Shown here in pieces: positions 40,592 through 48,974 of a DNA stretch of 64,000 bases. Position numbers and translations under genes: made by a program. This stretch comes from Caccoplasma_A sp045587545 (GTDB lineage: Bacteria; Bacteroidota; Bacteroidia; Bacteroidales; G3-4614). The notes below the pieces were generated by a model. That model saw only the letters and a program-made list of their open reading frames with translations. It ran no database searches and was not told the DNA's origin. The stretch covers positions 17,257 through 81,256 of the forward strand of contig JAZNCN010000015.1 of assembly GCA_045587545.1 (NCBI GenBank), read 5' to 3'. Within the stretch, counting starts at the first letter, position 1, and every line of letters starts with the position of its first letter.

Positions 40592-41344
40592 TTAAAATCT
40601 GTAACCTACGTTGATTGAGAAGTTTCTGTTCATCATTGCTTTGTAGTCGTCGTCATACTTTTTTGCAGCTTCTTTTGTCTTGCTATTAGTGATATCAACA
40701 AAGCCTAAATCGTAAGCAAGACCAACATAGAATTTTTTGATATCAACGCCTAACTCAAATTTCCAACCTGCATCAAATCTTTTGCAACCCATAGCAGGAT
40801 ATTCATCGTCCTTAAGTTTCTCTATATCTTTTTCGGGATCTCCAAATACTTGGCAGTATGATTTTCCGCTATCTGTTTCACCATCGTAAGTATCTTCCCA
40901 TTTTGTTTTACATTTTCCGCCTAATCCTAAAGCAATGTATGGTCCTGTATTAAATTGAAGTTGAATATCATCATTTATACTATATCTTGCACCTGCCAAT
41001 ATGGGAATTTCAAAGTAGTGAATAGTTGTTTTTGTTTTTTCTTCATAACTATAATCTTCGTCCTCGTCTGTGTATTTGATTTTTTCACCCTTCATTGTGT
41101 ATGACAATCCTGTTTGTACAGCAAAGTAATCGTTGAATTGGTAATCAAATCTGAAACCTAAGTTAAAACCGGGTTTTACTCCATCTTTGTAACTTTCGCC
41201 TTCGTCTTCTTCATAATCTGCCGAAGTAATTTGAGATAAATTCAATCCGGCTTGAACTTGGAATGAAATGTTCTCGTTTTTAGCTTGCATTGTTGATACG
41301 CATAGCAACATGGCAACAGCCATAATAAAACTTAATTTTTTCAT
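40592..41344 (-). CDS. Outer-membrane beta-barrel protein, paralog 2
   Basis: A 250-aa barrel protein closely similar to paralog 1: signal peptide MKKLSFIMAVAMLLCVSTMQA, the same barrel strands, and terminal NRNFSINVGYRF. Longer in-frame starts exist upstream, but they would run through the conserved leader element, so the ATG at 41344 is chosen. Differences are concentrated in two acidic surface loops (residues about 40-55 and 145-175), as expected for exposed loops. Substrate or ligand unknown. Confidence 0.87.
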   Translation of the reverse strand: MKKLSFIMAVAMLLCVSTMQAKNENISFQVQAGLNLSQITSADYEEDEGESYKDGVKPGFNLGFRFDYQFNDYFAVQTGLSYTMKGEKIKYTDEDEDYSYEEKTKTTIHYFEIPILAGARYSINDDIQLQFNTGPYIALGLGGKCKTKWEDTYDGETDSGKSYCQVFGDPEKDIEKLKDDEYPAMGCKRFDAGWKFELGVDIKKFYVGLAYDLGFVDITNSKTKEAAKKYDDDYKAMMNRNFSINVGYRF

Positions 41345-41564
41345 AATATGATGTTTTTTGTTTCCTGTGATTCCCGAACCAGGAGAGTAAAACTTAGTTT
41401 GTTTTATGAGAATTAAAAAAAACGTTGGGAATCTCACTTGTTAATTGTATTTCTGTTAATTTGCAATATTCAATACAAATAGAAGTTAACGTTTTTTTAT
41501 CAAAGTCAAATTTTATATCTCTAAAGCTATTCCTTTATGTTAAAATGTTACTTTAATCTATTTT
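41345..41564 (-). promoter_or_regulatory. About 220-base leader of porin paralog 2, homologous to leader 1
   Basis: It shares with leader 1 the blocks TTTGACTTTGATAAAAA, TAACAAGTGAGATTCCC and AAGTTTTACTCTCC...GGGAATCACAGGAAAC, in the same order. It lacks the 200-base middle part and the CGCGGGA arm. GTGAGATTCCC can still pair with GGGAATCAC. An AAAAAAACGTT/AACGTTTTTTT pair could form a terminator-like stem. Confidence 0.5.
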
Positions 41565-41570
41565 ATATTG

Positions 41571-41578
41571 CAAATATA
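41571..41578 (-). promoter_or_regulatory. -7 promoter box TATATTTG for porin paralog 2
   Basis: Minus-strand TATATTTG. Twenty bases further upstream, where a -33 TTG is expected, lies a run of nine G (9 C on the plus strand at 41599-41607). Confidence 0.5.
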
Positions 41579-41711
41579 TATTAATTAATCTGTTTTTACC
41601 CCCCCCCATTGTTAAAAAATGTTAATCAATTAATATATAAGTAATTAAGAAAAGATTATTGCCTGTTCTGCAAATTATTACTAATTTAGCAATAAAATAG
41701 GATAAATTAAG

Positions 41712-42194
41712 ATGAAACTTCAAAAGATAAATAAAACCAATGTGGCGCGTCTGTTAGATAAGGCAAAAATTGAGTATGAGTTGATACCATACGAAGTTGA
41801 TGAGAGCGACCTTGGAGCTCAACATATAGCCGACCAACTTGGCGAAGATATAAATCAGGTATTCAAAACTCTTGTGTTGCGAGGTGATCGCAACGGACTC
41901 TTTGTATGTGTTATACCCGGTAATTGTGAGGTAAACCTGAAATATGCAGCAAAGGTATCGGGTAACAAAAGTGCCGAAATGATAGCAATGAAAGAGTTAT
42001 TGCCTTTAACAGGTTACATTCGTGGCGGCTGTTGCCCCATAGGAATGAAAAAGCCATATCCTACATTCTTTCACTCAACAGCAAGCAACTTCCCTTATAT
42101 ATATGTAAGCGCAGGAGTGCGAGGATTACAACTTAAAATATCTCCTCAAAAACTAATCGAATATGTAGGAGCTGAGATTACCGAACTATTTTGA
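41712..42194 (+). CDS. ybaK: YbaK-type Cys-tRNA(Pro) deacylase
   Basis: A 160-aa aminoacyl-tRNA editing protein of the YbaK/EbsC family. Landmarks: QVFKTLVLRGD with the conserved Lys/Thr, AAKVSGNKSAEM, and GYIRGGCCPIGMKKPYPTFF (the GGxxPxG loop). It hydrolyses Cys mischarged on tRNA-Pro. It stands alone between divergent/convergent neighbours. Confidence 0.9.
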   Translation: MKLQKINKTNVARLLDKAKIEYELIPYEVDESDLGAQHIADQLGEDINQVFKTLVLRGDRNGLFVCVIPGNCEVNLKYAAKVSGNKSAEMIAMKELLPLTGYIRGGCCPIGMKKPYPTFFHSTASNFPYIYVSAGVRGLQLKISPQKLIEYVGAEITELF

Positions 42195-42196
42195 TT

Positions 42197-42250
42197 ATAG
42201 TTGTTAGTTGTACGGTGCTATGCACCTTAGTTGTTTGTTGTTAGATTATT
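42197..42250. repeat. AGTTGTTAGTT-type repeat with internal stem
   Basis: AGTTGTTAGTTGT and TAGTTGTTTGTTGTTAG flank a stem GGTGC-TAT-GCACC (about 42218-42230). The same flanking units with a different stem occur at 26719-26836. Confidence 0.5.
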
Positions 42251-42311
42251 AGATAAATGGTTTAAAGCAAAAAGAATGTTGGCTTGAAGGTAAAATCATC
42301 TAACAACAAAT

Positions 42312-42941
42312 TTACTTATAGCTCTTACACCACTCTTTAATACCGCAATTCAAACAATCGGGTTTGCGTGCCTTACACACATATCTGCCATGTAGTATTA
42401 GCCAATGGTGAGCAATGGGTAATAGCTCTCCGGGAATATATTTAACAAGAGTCTTTTCTGTTTGCAGAGGAGTTTTTGAGTTGTTTGTCAATCCAATTCT
42501 GTTGGAAACTCTAAAAACGTGAGTATCAACAGGCATAGCCTCTTTGTTGAAAACAACAGCGGCAATAACATTAGCCGTTTTTCTACCAACACCCGGTAAG
42601 GTTTGAAGTTTATCAATATCCGAAGGAACCTCACCATTAAAATCGCTCAATAACTTTTTTGCCATACCAACAAGATGTTTTGCCTTGTTGTTGGGGTAAG
42701 ATACACTTCGTATAAGTTCAAAAACAGCATCGGGAGTGGCAGCTGCCAAAACTTCGGGCGAAGGGTACGCCTCAAACAGGGCAGGGGTAATCATATTAAC
42801 CCTTTTGTCGGTACATTGTGCCGAAAGTATAACGGCAATAAGCAACTGAAACGGAGTTTCGTAATTTAACTCCGTTTCAGCTATAGGCATATTGGTCTTA
42901 AACCAATTTATAATATTGTTATATCTCTCTTGAATTTTCAT
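42312..42941 (-). CDS. nth: Endonuclease III
   Basis: A 209-aa DNA glycosylase/AP lyase of base-excision repair. It has the HhH motif LPGVGRKTANVIAA near residue 115 with catalytic Lys and, further on, VDTHVFRVSNRIGL with catalytic Asp. The C-terminal CKARKPDCLNCGIKEWC is the [4Fe-4S] ligand set (C-x6-C-x2-C-x5-C). It starts 3 bases after pheS and is in its operon. Confidence 0.95.
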   Translation of the reverse strand: MKIQERYNNIINWFKTNMPIAETELNYETPFQLLIAVILSAQCTDKRVNMITPALFEAYPSPEVLAAATPDAVFELIRSVSYPNNKAKHLVGMAKKLLSDFNGEVPSDIDKLQTLPGVGRKTANVIAAVVFNKEAMPVDTHVFRVSNRIGLTNNSKTPLQTEKTLVKYIPGELLPIAHHWLILHGRYVCKARKPDCLNCGIKEWCKSYK

Positions 42942-42944
42942 CTG

Positions 42945-43964
42945 TTATAAAGCCGACTCAAATTCTTCCAAGAAACGTTTGTCGTTTTCAGAGAACATAC
43001 GCAAGTCTTTAACCTGGTATTTAAGGTTTGTGATACGCTCAACACCCATACCCAAAGCATAGCCGGTATATTCTTTGCTATCTATGCCACAAGCCTCCAA
43101 AACGTTGGGGTCAACCATTCCGCATCCAAGAATTTCAACCCAACCTGTTCCTTTGCAGAACGAGCAACCTTTACCGCCGCATAGGTTACAAGATATATCC
43201 ATCTCTGCCGAAGGCTCTGTGAATGGGAAATATGATGGACGAAGACGAATTTTTGTCTCTGGTCCGAACATCTCTTTTGCAAAGAACAATAGAGCCTGTT
43301 TAAGGTCTGCAAATGTAACGTTTTTATCAACATACAAAGCCTCAACTTGATGGAAGAAGCAGTGTGCGCGAGCCGAGATAGCTTCGTTACGATATACACG
43401 TCCGGGGCAGATAATACGGATTGGTGGTTGAGCTTTTTCCATAACACGAGTTTGCACCGATGAGGTGTGTGTACGCAAAAGCACATCGGGATTGCGAGTG
43501 ATAAAGAAAGTATCTTGCATATCGCGGGCAGGGTGGTCTTCGGCAAAATTCAACGAAGAGAATACGTGCCAATCGTCTTCAACCTCAGGACCCTCTGCTA
43601 TTGAGAAACCAAGTTTGCCAAATATGTCGCAAATCTCGTTTTTAACAATTGACAATGGGTGGCGAGTACCACGCTTCAAAACATATGGCGAGCGTGTAAG
43701 GTCAAGGGTATCATCTTCTTTAACATTACTCAAAACCTCCTCTTTAAGAGCATTAATTTTTTCGGTGGCAAAATCTTTAAGCTCGTTAAGCAATTTACCA
43801 ACCTCACGTTTTTGCTCAGCAGGAACATTCCTAAAATCGTTAAATAACGAAGTTACCTCTCCCTTTTTACTCAAATATTTTATGCGTAAAGCCTCAACCT
43901 CTTCGGCATTTGAAGCCTTTAACAACTCAATTTCCTTTTTAAGATTCTCTATTTTAGTTATCAT
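42945..43964 (-). CDS. pheS: Phenylalanyl-tRNA synthetase alpha subunit
   Basis: A 339-aa alpha chain: N-terminal coiled coil (about 1-90), then the class II core with HPLSIVKNEICDIFGKLGFSIAEGPEVE, motif 2 GRVYRNEAISARAHCFFHQVE, and motif 3 GMGVERITNLKY. It makes the catalytic site of the alpha2beta2 PheRS with pheT at 31677-34142. It heads a two-gene operon with nth. Confidence 0.96.
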   Translation of the reverse strand: MITKIENLKKEIELLKASNAEEVEALRIKYLSKKGEVTSLFNDFRNVPAEQKREVGKLLNELKDFATEKINALKEEVLSNVKEDDTLDLTRSPYVLKRGTRHPLSIVKNEICDIFGKLGFSIAEGPEVEDDWHVFSSLNFAEDHPARDMQDTFFITRNPDVLLRTHTSSVQTRVMEKAQPPIRIICPGRVYRNEAISARAHCFFHQVEALYVDKNVTFADLKQALLFFAKEMFGPETKIRLRPSYFPFTEPSAEMDISCNLCGGKGCSFCKGTGWVEILGCGMVDPNVLEACGIDSKEYTGYALGMGVERITNLKYQVKDLRMFSENDKRFLEEFESAL

Positions 43965-43992
43965 TACAGAGCCATTTTGTTTTAAAACGGTG

Positions 43993-44000
43993 CAAAAATA
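43993..44000 (-). promoter_or_regulatory. -7 promoter box TATTTTTG for pheS
   Basis: Minus-strand TATTTTTGCAC, the same 11 bases as in the pheT promoter (34222-34212), lies 28 bases before the start codon. The match between the two PheRS promoters may be coincidental. Confidence 0.5.
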
Positions 44001-44093
44001 ATAATTTAAAGCGACTTTTTATAATATAACTCTTATAAATATTTCCACATCAGAGTTAAAAATATTATTTTCGCATCGCAAAGAGTCCATAAT

Positions 44094-45413
44094 ATGAGCG
44101 CAAAACAGAATATAATAAAAGAGGTTGAGCAATATATATTGCAGAATATTCCGCTTAATGCCAATGATAGAATTTTGGTCGGATTAAGTGGCGGAGCTGA
44201 TTCTGTTGCCCTCTTGTCAATTCTAAAGGAACTTGGATATTGCTGTTTTGCCGCGCATTGCCATTTTGGGTTGCGAGGAGAGGAGTCGGACCGCGACCGT
44301 GATTTTGCGAAGCATATGGCAACTCAAATAGGAGTGCCCTTTATAGAGGTAAAATTTGAGACTTTAAAATATGCTGCCGAAAAAAAAGTGTCGGTAGAGA
44401 TGGCTTGTCGTGAGTTGCGATATGATTGGTTTGAGAAGCAACGTCAAACTCTCGGTTGTCGTTATTTGGCTGTTGCACATCATCGCGATGACTCTGTTGA
44501 GACTGTGCTGATTAATCTTATACGCGGAACAGGTATTTCAGGTTTAACAGGCATATCTCCTTTGAATGGGAGTGTTATACGTCCGTTATTGGTGTTGTCG
44601 CGTTCGCAAATTGAGGAGTATATATCGTTGAGTGGTTTATCATATGTTGTAGATAGCACAAATAAAGAGACAATATATGTGCGTAACAAAATACGTAACA
44701 CAATACTTCCTCTGATGCAGGAGATAAACCCTTCGGTATATGAAGCCATTGAGGCAACAGCAAAACACCTATCGGAGACAGAACTTATATATCGCACTGC
44801 ATTGGAAGATATAATCGCTTCAATAGTTGAAGTACGCAACGATGTCTCTTATATAAATTTGAAGAGACTCGCACAACAACCGGCAGTGCGTACAATCCTA
44901 TATGAAATTTTAAAACCATATGGTTTTGTAACATCGCAATTAAATGATATTATGGCTTCGTTTGACGAAGAGTCCGGTCGCCGATTTTATTCTCTTACGC
45001 ACCGTATAATCAAAGATAGGGATAACTTGATTGTGGCTCCGTTGGGTAAAGAAGATAATTTCTTAATAACCTATCCCATAGCAGAGATGCTAAACATTGA
45101 GTATATACCAATAGAAAAACTTCCGCCACTGACACGAGATAAACGATGCGCCTATTTTGATGCCGATAAACTGCCGGCTAATCTTGTGGTGCGTCATTGG
45201 AGAGCAGGCGACCGTTTTAGACCCTTTGGTATGAGGGGAACTCAAAAATTGAGTGACTATTTTACAACTCATAAATTCTCCCTATTACAAAAAGAGCAGA
45301 TTTGGTTGTTGGTTGCCGAAGATGATATACTATGGTTGGTAGGTGAGCGACAAAGTGATAAATATAAAATAACAGAAGCAACTATGCGAGTTGCAAAATT
45401 TACAATAAAATAG
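44094..45413 (+). CDS. tilS: tRNA(Ile)-lysidine synthase
   Basis: A 439-aa enzyme that converts C34 to lysidine in tRNA-Ile(CAU), essential for AUA decoding. The N-terminal PP-loop is VGLSGGADSVALL near residue 25-37; VAHHRDDSVETVLINLIRGTGISGL is the second landmark; the C-terminal domain has RPFGMRGTQKLSDYF and LVGERQSDKYKI. cvfB begins immediately after its stop codon, with no gap. Confidence 0.95.
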   Translation: MSAKQNIIKEVEQYILQNIPLNANDRILVGLSGGADSVALLSILKELGYCCFAAHCHFGLRGEESDRDRDFAKHMATQIGVPFIEVKFETLKYAAEKKVSVEMACRELRYDWFEKQRQTLGCRYLAVAHHRDDSVETVLINLIRGTGISGLTGISPLNGSVIRPLLVLSRSQIEEYISLSGLSYVVDSTNKETIYVRNKIRNTILPLMQEINPSVYEAIEATAKHLSETELIYRTALEDIIASIVEVRNDVSYINLKRLAQQPAVRTILYEILKPYGFVTSQLNDIMASFDEESGRRFYSLTHRIIKDRDNLIVAPLGKEDNFLITYPIAEMLNIEYIPIEKLPPLTRDKRCAYFDADKLPANLVVRHWRAGDRFRPFGMRGTQKLSDYFTTHKFSLLQKEQIWLLVAEDDILWLVGERQSDKYKITEATMRVAKFTIK

Positions 45414-46253
45414 ATGGTTAAATTAGGCAAATATAACAAACTTAAAGTTGTAAAAGAGTTGGACTTTGGAATGTACCTTGATGGAGGTAGTGAATTTGGC
45501 GAAATTCTTTTACCAACAAAATATATACCCAAAGGTACTAAGATAGGTGATGAAATAGAGGTATTTCTCTATCTTGATTCAGAAGACCGTATCATCGCAA
45601 CAACTCTTAAACCTTATGCGCAGGCAGGAGAGTTTGCCTATTTGCAGGTAGTTGCGGTAAATAGGGTAGGAGCCTTTCTCGATTGGGGATTACCAAAAGA
45701 CCTTTTAGTGCCTTTCCGTGAGCAACGAAGCGAAATGAAAGAGGGTTACCGATACATTGTATATATTTATGCCGATGTTGAGAGCCGTCGTTTAGTAGCA
45801 TCGGCAAAACTAAATAAGTTTTTGGATAATACCCCTGTTGAGTATGAGTATAACCAAGAGGTTGATTTGCTTGTAACACAAAAAACCGAACAGGGTTGGA
45901 AAGTAATAGTAAACAGTCAGCATAGTGGAATGATATATGACAATGAAATATTTGTGCCTGTTCAACGAGGTGATAGGCTTAAAGGTTATGTAAAACATAT
46001 TCGTTCCGATGAGAAGATTGACGTAACTCTACAAAAAACAGGCTACGATGTAGAGACTATGGATAGGCTTGCAAAAGAGATATATGAGAAGTTGCGAGCA
46101 TCGGGAGGAATAATACCTCTTTCAGATAAATCGTCAGCCGAAGAGATAACCGAAATTTTTGGTTGCAGTAAAAAAAGTTACAAAAAAGCAATAGGAGCAT
46201 TATATAAGGCAAAACTAATAACAATAACTCCAAATACAATAGAGTTGTGTTAG
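45414..46253 (+). CDS. cvfB: CvfB-type S1 RNA-binding protein
   Basis: A 279-aa protein of the CvfB/YitL family: three S1-like domains (about 1-65, 65-140, 145-215) and a C-terminal winged helix (about 220-275, SAEEITEIFGCSKKSYKKAIGAL). The N-terminal LKVVKELDFGMYLDGG and VVAVNRVGAFLDWGLPKDLLVPF are typical. In staphylococci it affects virulence genes; here it is more likely a general RNA-binding factor. It directly abuts tilS and ends in a terminator. Confidence 0.9.
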   Translation: MVKLGKYNKLKVVKELDFGMYLDGGSEFGEILLPTKYIPKGTKIGDEIEVFLYLDSEDRIIATTLKPYAQAGEFAYLQVVAVNRVGAFLDWGLPKDLLVPFREQRSEMKEGYRYIVYIYADVESRRLVASAKLNKFLDNTPVEYEYNQEVDLLVTQKTEQGWKVIVNSQHSGMIYDNEIFVPVQRGDRLKGYVKHIRSDEKIDVTLQKTGYDVETMDRLAKEIYEKLRASGGIIPLSDKSSAEEITEIFGCSKKSYKKAIGALYKAKLITITPNTIELC

Positions 46254-46325
46254 CCATCAGCTATTAGTTGTTAGTTCTTTGTTTTTGGCTGGAGGAGAAG
46301 ATTGATTCTAAAAACTTTTTAATAG

Positions 46326-46358
46326 TAGTATATGTTTTAAGCATATACTATTTTTTTT
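46326..46358 (+). terminator. Terminator of tilS-cvfB, just before the next start codon
   Basis: TAGTATATG (46326-46334) pairs with CATATACTA (46342-46350), followed by eight T. The next gene's ATG is at 46364, so the hairpin ends about 5 bases before it. Confidence 0.75.
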
Positions 46359-46363
46359 GTCCT

Positions 46364-47491
46364 ATGAAAAAGGTTCTGTTACTCACAACAATGTTGATAG
46401 TTTCGTTATCAATGTTTGCTCAGCAGGTAGATAATGCTGAATATAATCGTCTGAAAGATTTTCTGACACATCAATCTGCCCATTCAAACAAAACAAATGC
46501 TCAAGTTTTGGGAATTAAAGATATTAATAATCCCACATCGTGGAATGGAGTCAAATGGAATGATGGTCATCTTGTTTCAATAATGTGGCGAGGCTATTCG
46601 CTTTCAGGAGAGTTGGATATTTCCAATATGAGTATGCTTACCATAGTTGACCTTTCACGTAATAAGCTAACCTCTGTTAATCTATCGGGTTGCTCTAAAT
46701 TAAAAACATTAAACATTTCAAATAATCATATCTCTAATTTAACCCTTACAGGTTGTAATTCTTTAACTCGTTTAATATGTTATAAAAACAAACTTACAAC
46801 TCTTAATCTTGCAGAATTACCGGCAATAACCTACGTAAATTGTGGAAATAACAATTTTGAAACATTTGATGCAGGTGCTTCAGCCACATTACAAACACTC
46901 AATATACAAAGTTGTAATATTACACAATTAAATGTAAATGGTTGTATATCGCTCCTCGATTTATATTGTGGTTATAATAAGCTTGCAACAATAAATTTAA
47001 GTAATGTGCCTCGTCTCTCAAACTTAAATGTTGACAGCAACAATATTGAACAATTGACGCTTACAAATATGACAAAGCTGCAAACACTCTATTGCAGTAA
47101 TAATAACATGGTATATTTTTCAATATATGATTCTCCTCTTCTAACACATCTTGATTGCTCATATAACTCACTCCGTAAGATAGATATTGAAGAGTGTGAT
47201 TATATATCGTTTATTGATTGTTCATATAATAACCTTGATGATTTGGATTTAAGCAGCAGAACGCTTCTTCAACATGTTGATTGCAGTAATAATTCAATTT
47301 CAACTCTCAATGTTTCAATATGTCCGTCATTGATATATCTGAATTGCCGACAAAATCCGATATTAAACCTTTATACTTACGGTGATGTTAATCTTAGAAT
47401 GGTGCTTACACCATGGAACGAGTGGGGTTCGGGATATATGCCTAATACTATGATGCCACCACCCCCACCACCATATATGGGTTTCAGATAA
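46364..47491 (+). CDS. Secreted leucine-rich-repeat protein
   Basis: A 375-aa exported protein: signal peptide MKKVLLLTTMLIVSLSMFAQ, a short N-terminal region, then about ten LRR units of about 21 residues (pattern L..LDCSNN.L..L.L..C), residues roughly 80-340, and a proline-rich end (PPPPPPYMGFR). There is no T9SS sorting domain, so it may stay periplasmic or outer-membrane linked. A longer frame from 46268 would run through the terminator and is rejected. The repeats resemble internalin/BspA-type binding scaffolds. Ligand unknown. Confidence 0.85.
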   Translation: MKKVLLLTTMLIVSLSMFAQQVDNAEYNRLKDFLTHQSAHSNKTNAQVLGIKDINNPTSWNGVKWNDGHLVSIMWRGYSLSGELDISNMSMLTIVDLSRNKLTSVNLSGCSKLKTLNISNNHISNLTLTGCNSLTRLICYKNKLTTLNLAELPAITYVNCGNNNFETFDAGASATLQTLNIQSCNITQLNVNGCISLLDLYCGYNKLATINLSNVPRLSNLNVDSNNIEQLTLTNMTKLQTLYCSNNNMVYFSIYDSPLLTHLDCSYNSLRKIDIEECDYISFIDCSYNNLDDLDLSSRTLLQHVDCSNNSISTLNVSICPSLIYLNCRQNPILNLYTYGDVNLRMVLTPWNEWGSGYMPNTMMPPPPPPYMGFR

Positions 47492-47556
47492 ATTTACATT
47501 ATCAAAAAATTGCAACTACTATTAAGTAGAAAAAACTTAAAAAAATTACTAAAATG

Positions 47557-47587
47557 TTTGCAGAAAATAATTTTCTGTATACCTTTG
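47557..47587 (+). promoter_or_regulatory. Promoter of the aromatic amino-acid operon (TTTG - 19 bp - TACCTTTG)
   Basis: TTTG at 47557-47560, 19-base spacer, TACCTTTG at 47580-47587. Predicted start is near 47593, leaving a leader of about 190 bases before the aminotransferase gene. Confidence 0.75.
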
Positions 47588-47621
47588 CAAGGTCGGAATA
47601 ACAAAACCGCACAAAAACGAG

Positions 47622-47717
47622 ATGAAGAATTTAATGTCAACATTTGCATACTTTTATTATTACTTTTACTTTAACACAAGTAAGAGCGGGGTTTTGCGTA
47701 TGTTTGTAATTAAATAA
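47622..47717 (+). CDS. Phe/Tyr-rich leader peptide (31 aa) of the aromatic operon
   Basis: A 31-codon frame from ATG at 47622. Residues 8-17 are F-A-Y-F-Y-Y-Y-F-Y-F: nine aromatic residues out of ten, eight in a row. It overlaps the antiterminator arm at 47682-47696 and ends before the terminator, exactly the layout of an amino-acid attenuator. Ribosome stalling at the Phe/Tyr codons would expose the antiterminator and let transcription into the operon. Confidence 0.85.
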   Translation: MKNLMSTFAYFYYYFYFNTSKSGVLRMFVIK

Positions 47718-47767
47718 AATAGTAAATAAAATACAAAATCCCGCTCTTGATAGAGTGGGATTTTTTT
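47682..47767 (+). promoter_or_regulatory. Attenuator: antiterminator and terminator of the aromatic operon
   Basis: AAGAGCGGGGTTTTG (47682-47696) can pair with CAAAATCCCGCTCTT (47734-47748), an antiterminator. The same right-hand segment forms the terminator TCCCGCTCT-TGAT-AGAGTGGGA (47739-47760) followed by seven T. The two are mutually exclusive. The leader peptide runs through the left arm. Confidence 0.85.
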
Positions 47768-47780
47768 ATTAAAAGAGAAT

Positions 47781-48944
47781 ATGAAAGAGATAAAACCGGC
47801 AAATAGGGTAGGAACAATAAGTGAGTACTACTTCTCAAAGAAGTTAAAAGAGGTGGCAGAGATGAATGCTCGTGGATTAAACGTTATAAGTTTAGGAATT
47901 GGCAGTCCCGACCGTCCACCGCATAAAGAGGTTATTGAGGCGTTGTCGGAAGATGCTTCAAGAGACGATGCTCATGGATATCAACCATACGTAGGAATTG
48001 CAAAACTTCGAGAATCGTTTGCCTCATGGTATTCAACATGGTTTGGTGTGGAATTAGATTCAAAAACAGAGATACAGCCACTTATTGGATCAAAAGAGGG
48101 AATATTACATATATCATTGGCATTCCTAAATCCCGGTGATGGAGTTTTAGTGCCTAATCCCGGATACCCGACATACAGTTCGGTAAGCAAGTTGGCAGAA
48201 GCAAACATAACAACATATAATTTAAAAGAGGAAAACGATTGGTTGCCCGATTTTGATGAGATAGAGAAAAACGATTTATCAAATGTGAAATTGATGTGGG
48301 TAAACTATCCCAATATGCCAACAGGAAGAGTAGCAACAAAAGAGCTATTTGAACAGTTGGTGGCATTTGGTAAAAAACATGGCATAGTAATAGTAAACGA
48401 TAACCCATATAGTTTTATACTTAACGACAACCCATTAAGTATTTTATCAGTTGAAGGAGCAAAAGATATTTGTATTGAGCTTAACTCAATGAGTAAATCG
48501 CACAATATGCCGGGTTGGCGTGTAGCAATGTTAGCTTCAAATCCACAATTCGTGGCATGGGTGCTACGTGTTAAAAGTAACATTGATTCAGGAACATTCC
48601 GTTCAATGCAAATAGCCGCATCAAAAGCACTGATGATGGGAAAAGAGTGGTATGAAGAGATAAACGCTATTTATCGTCCCCGTAGAGTATTGGCTGAGGA
48701 TATAGCAACAATGTTAGGTTGTAAATTTGACTCGGCACAAAGAGGAATGTTCCTTTGGGCAAAAGTCCCCGACAGATACAAAGACGGAGCAGAATTGGCA
48801 GATAAAATATTATACGATGCACGAGTATTTATAACACCCGGAATGATATTCGGAAGCGAAGGAGATAAATTTATTCGGATATCTTTGTGCGCAACCGAAG
48901 ATAAACTTAAGGAGGCAAAAGAGAGAATAAAAACAATACTATAA
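47781..48944 (+). CDS. Class I/II PLP aminotransferase (probably aromatic/aspartate type)
   Basis: A 387-aa fold-type I aminotransferase with LGIGSPDRPPH near residue 40, YPTYSS, MWVNYPNMPTGRVA, and PLP-lysine motif ELNSMSKSHNMPGWRVAML near residue 238. It sits first in an operon with DAHP synthase/chorismate mutase and prephenate dehydrogenase, so it most likely makes Phe/Tyr from the keto acids; the family includes LL-DAP- and aspartate-type enzymes, so substrate is inferred from context. Attenuation control is strong evidence for a Phe/Tyr role. Confidence 0.87.
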   Translation: MKEIKPANRVGTISEYYFSKKLKEVAEMNARGLNVISLGIGSPDRPPHKEVIEALSEDASRDDAHGYQPYVGIAKLRESFASWYSTWFGVELDSKTEIQPLIGSKEGILHISLAFLNPGDGVLVPNPGYPTYSSVSKLAEANITTYNLKEENDWLPDFDEIEKNDLSNVKLMWVNYPNMPTGRVATKELFEQLVAFGKKHGIVIVNDNPYSFILNDNPLSILSVEGAKDICIELNSMSKSHNMPGWRVAMLASNPQFVAWVLRVKSNIDSGTFRSMQIAASKALMMGKEWYEEINAIYRPRRVLAEDIATMLGCKFDSAQRGMFLWAKVPDRYKDGAELADKILYDARVFITPGMIFGSEGDKFIRISLCATEDKLKEAKERIKTIL

Positions 48945-48974
48945 CAGAATATAAACAAATTAAAATATAAAATT

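Noticed and set aside
46268..46363. N-terminal extension of the LRR protein
   Set aside because: It reads through a transcription terminator hairpin and destroys the signal peptide.
46600..47450. LRR coding repeats as a CRISPR-like or VNTR array
   Set aside because: The periodicity is at protein level (about 21 residues) with diverged DNA; no CRISPR array was seen in the window.
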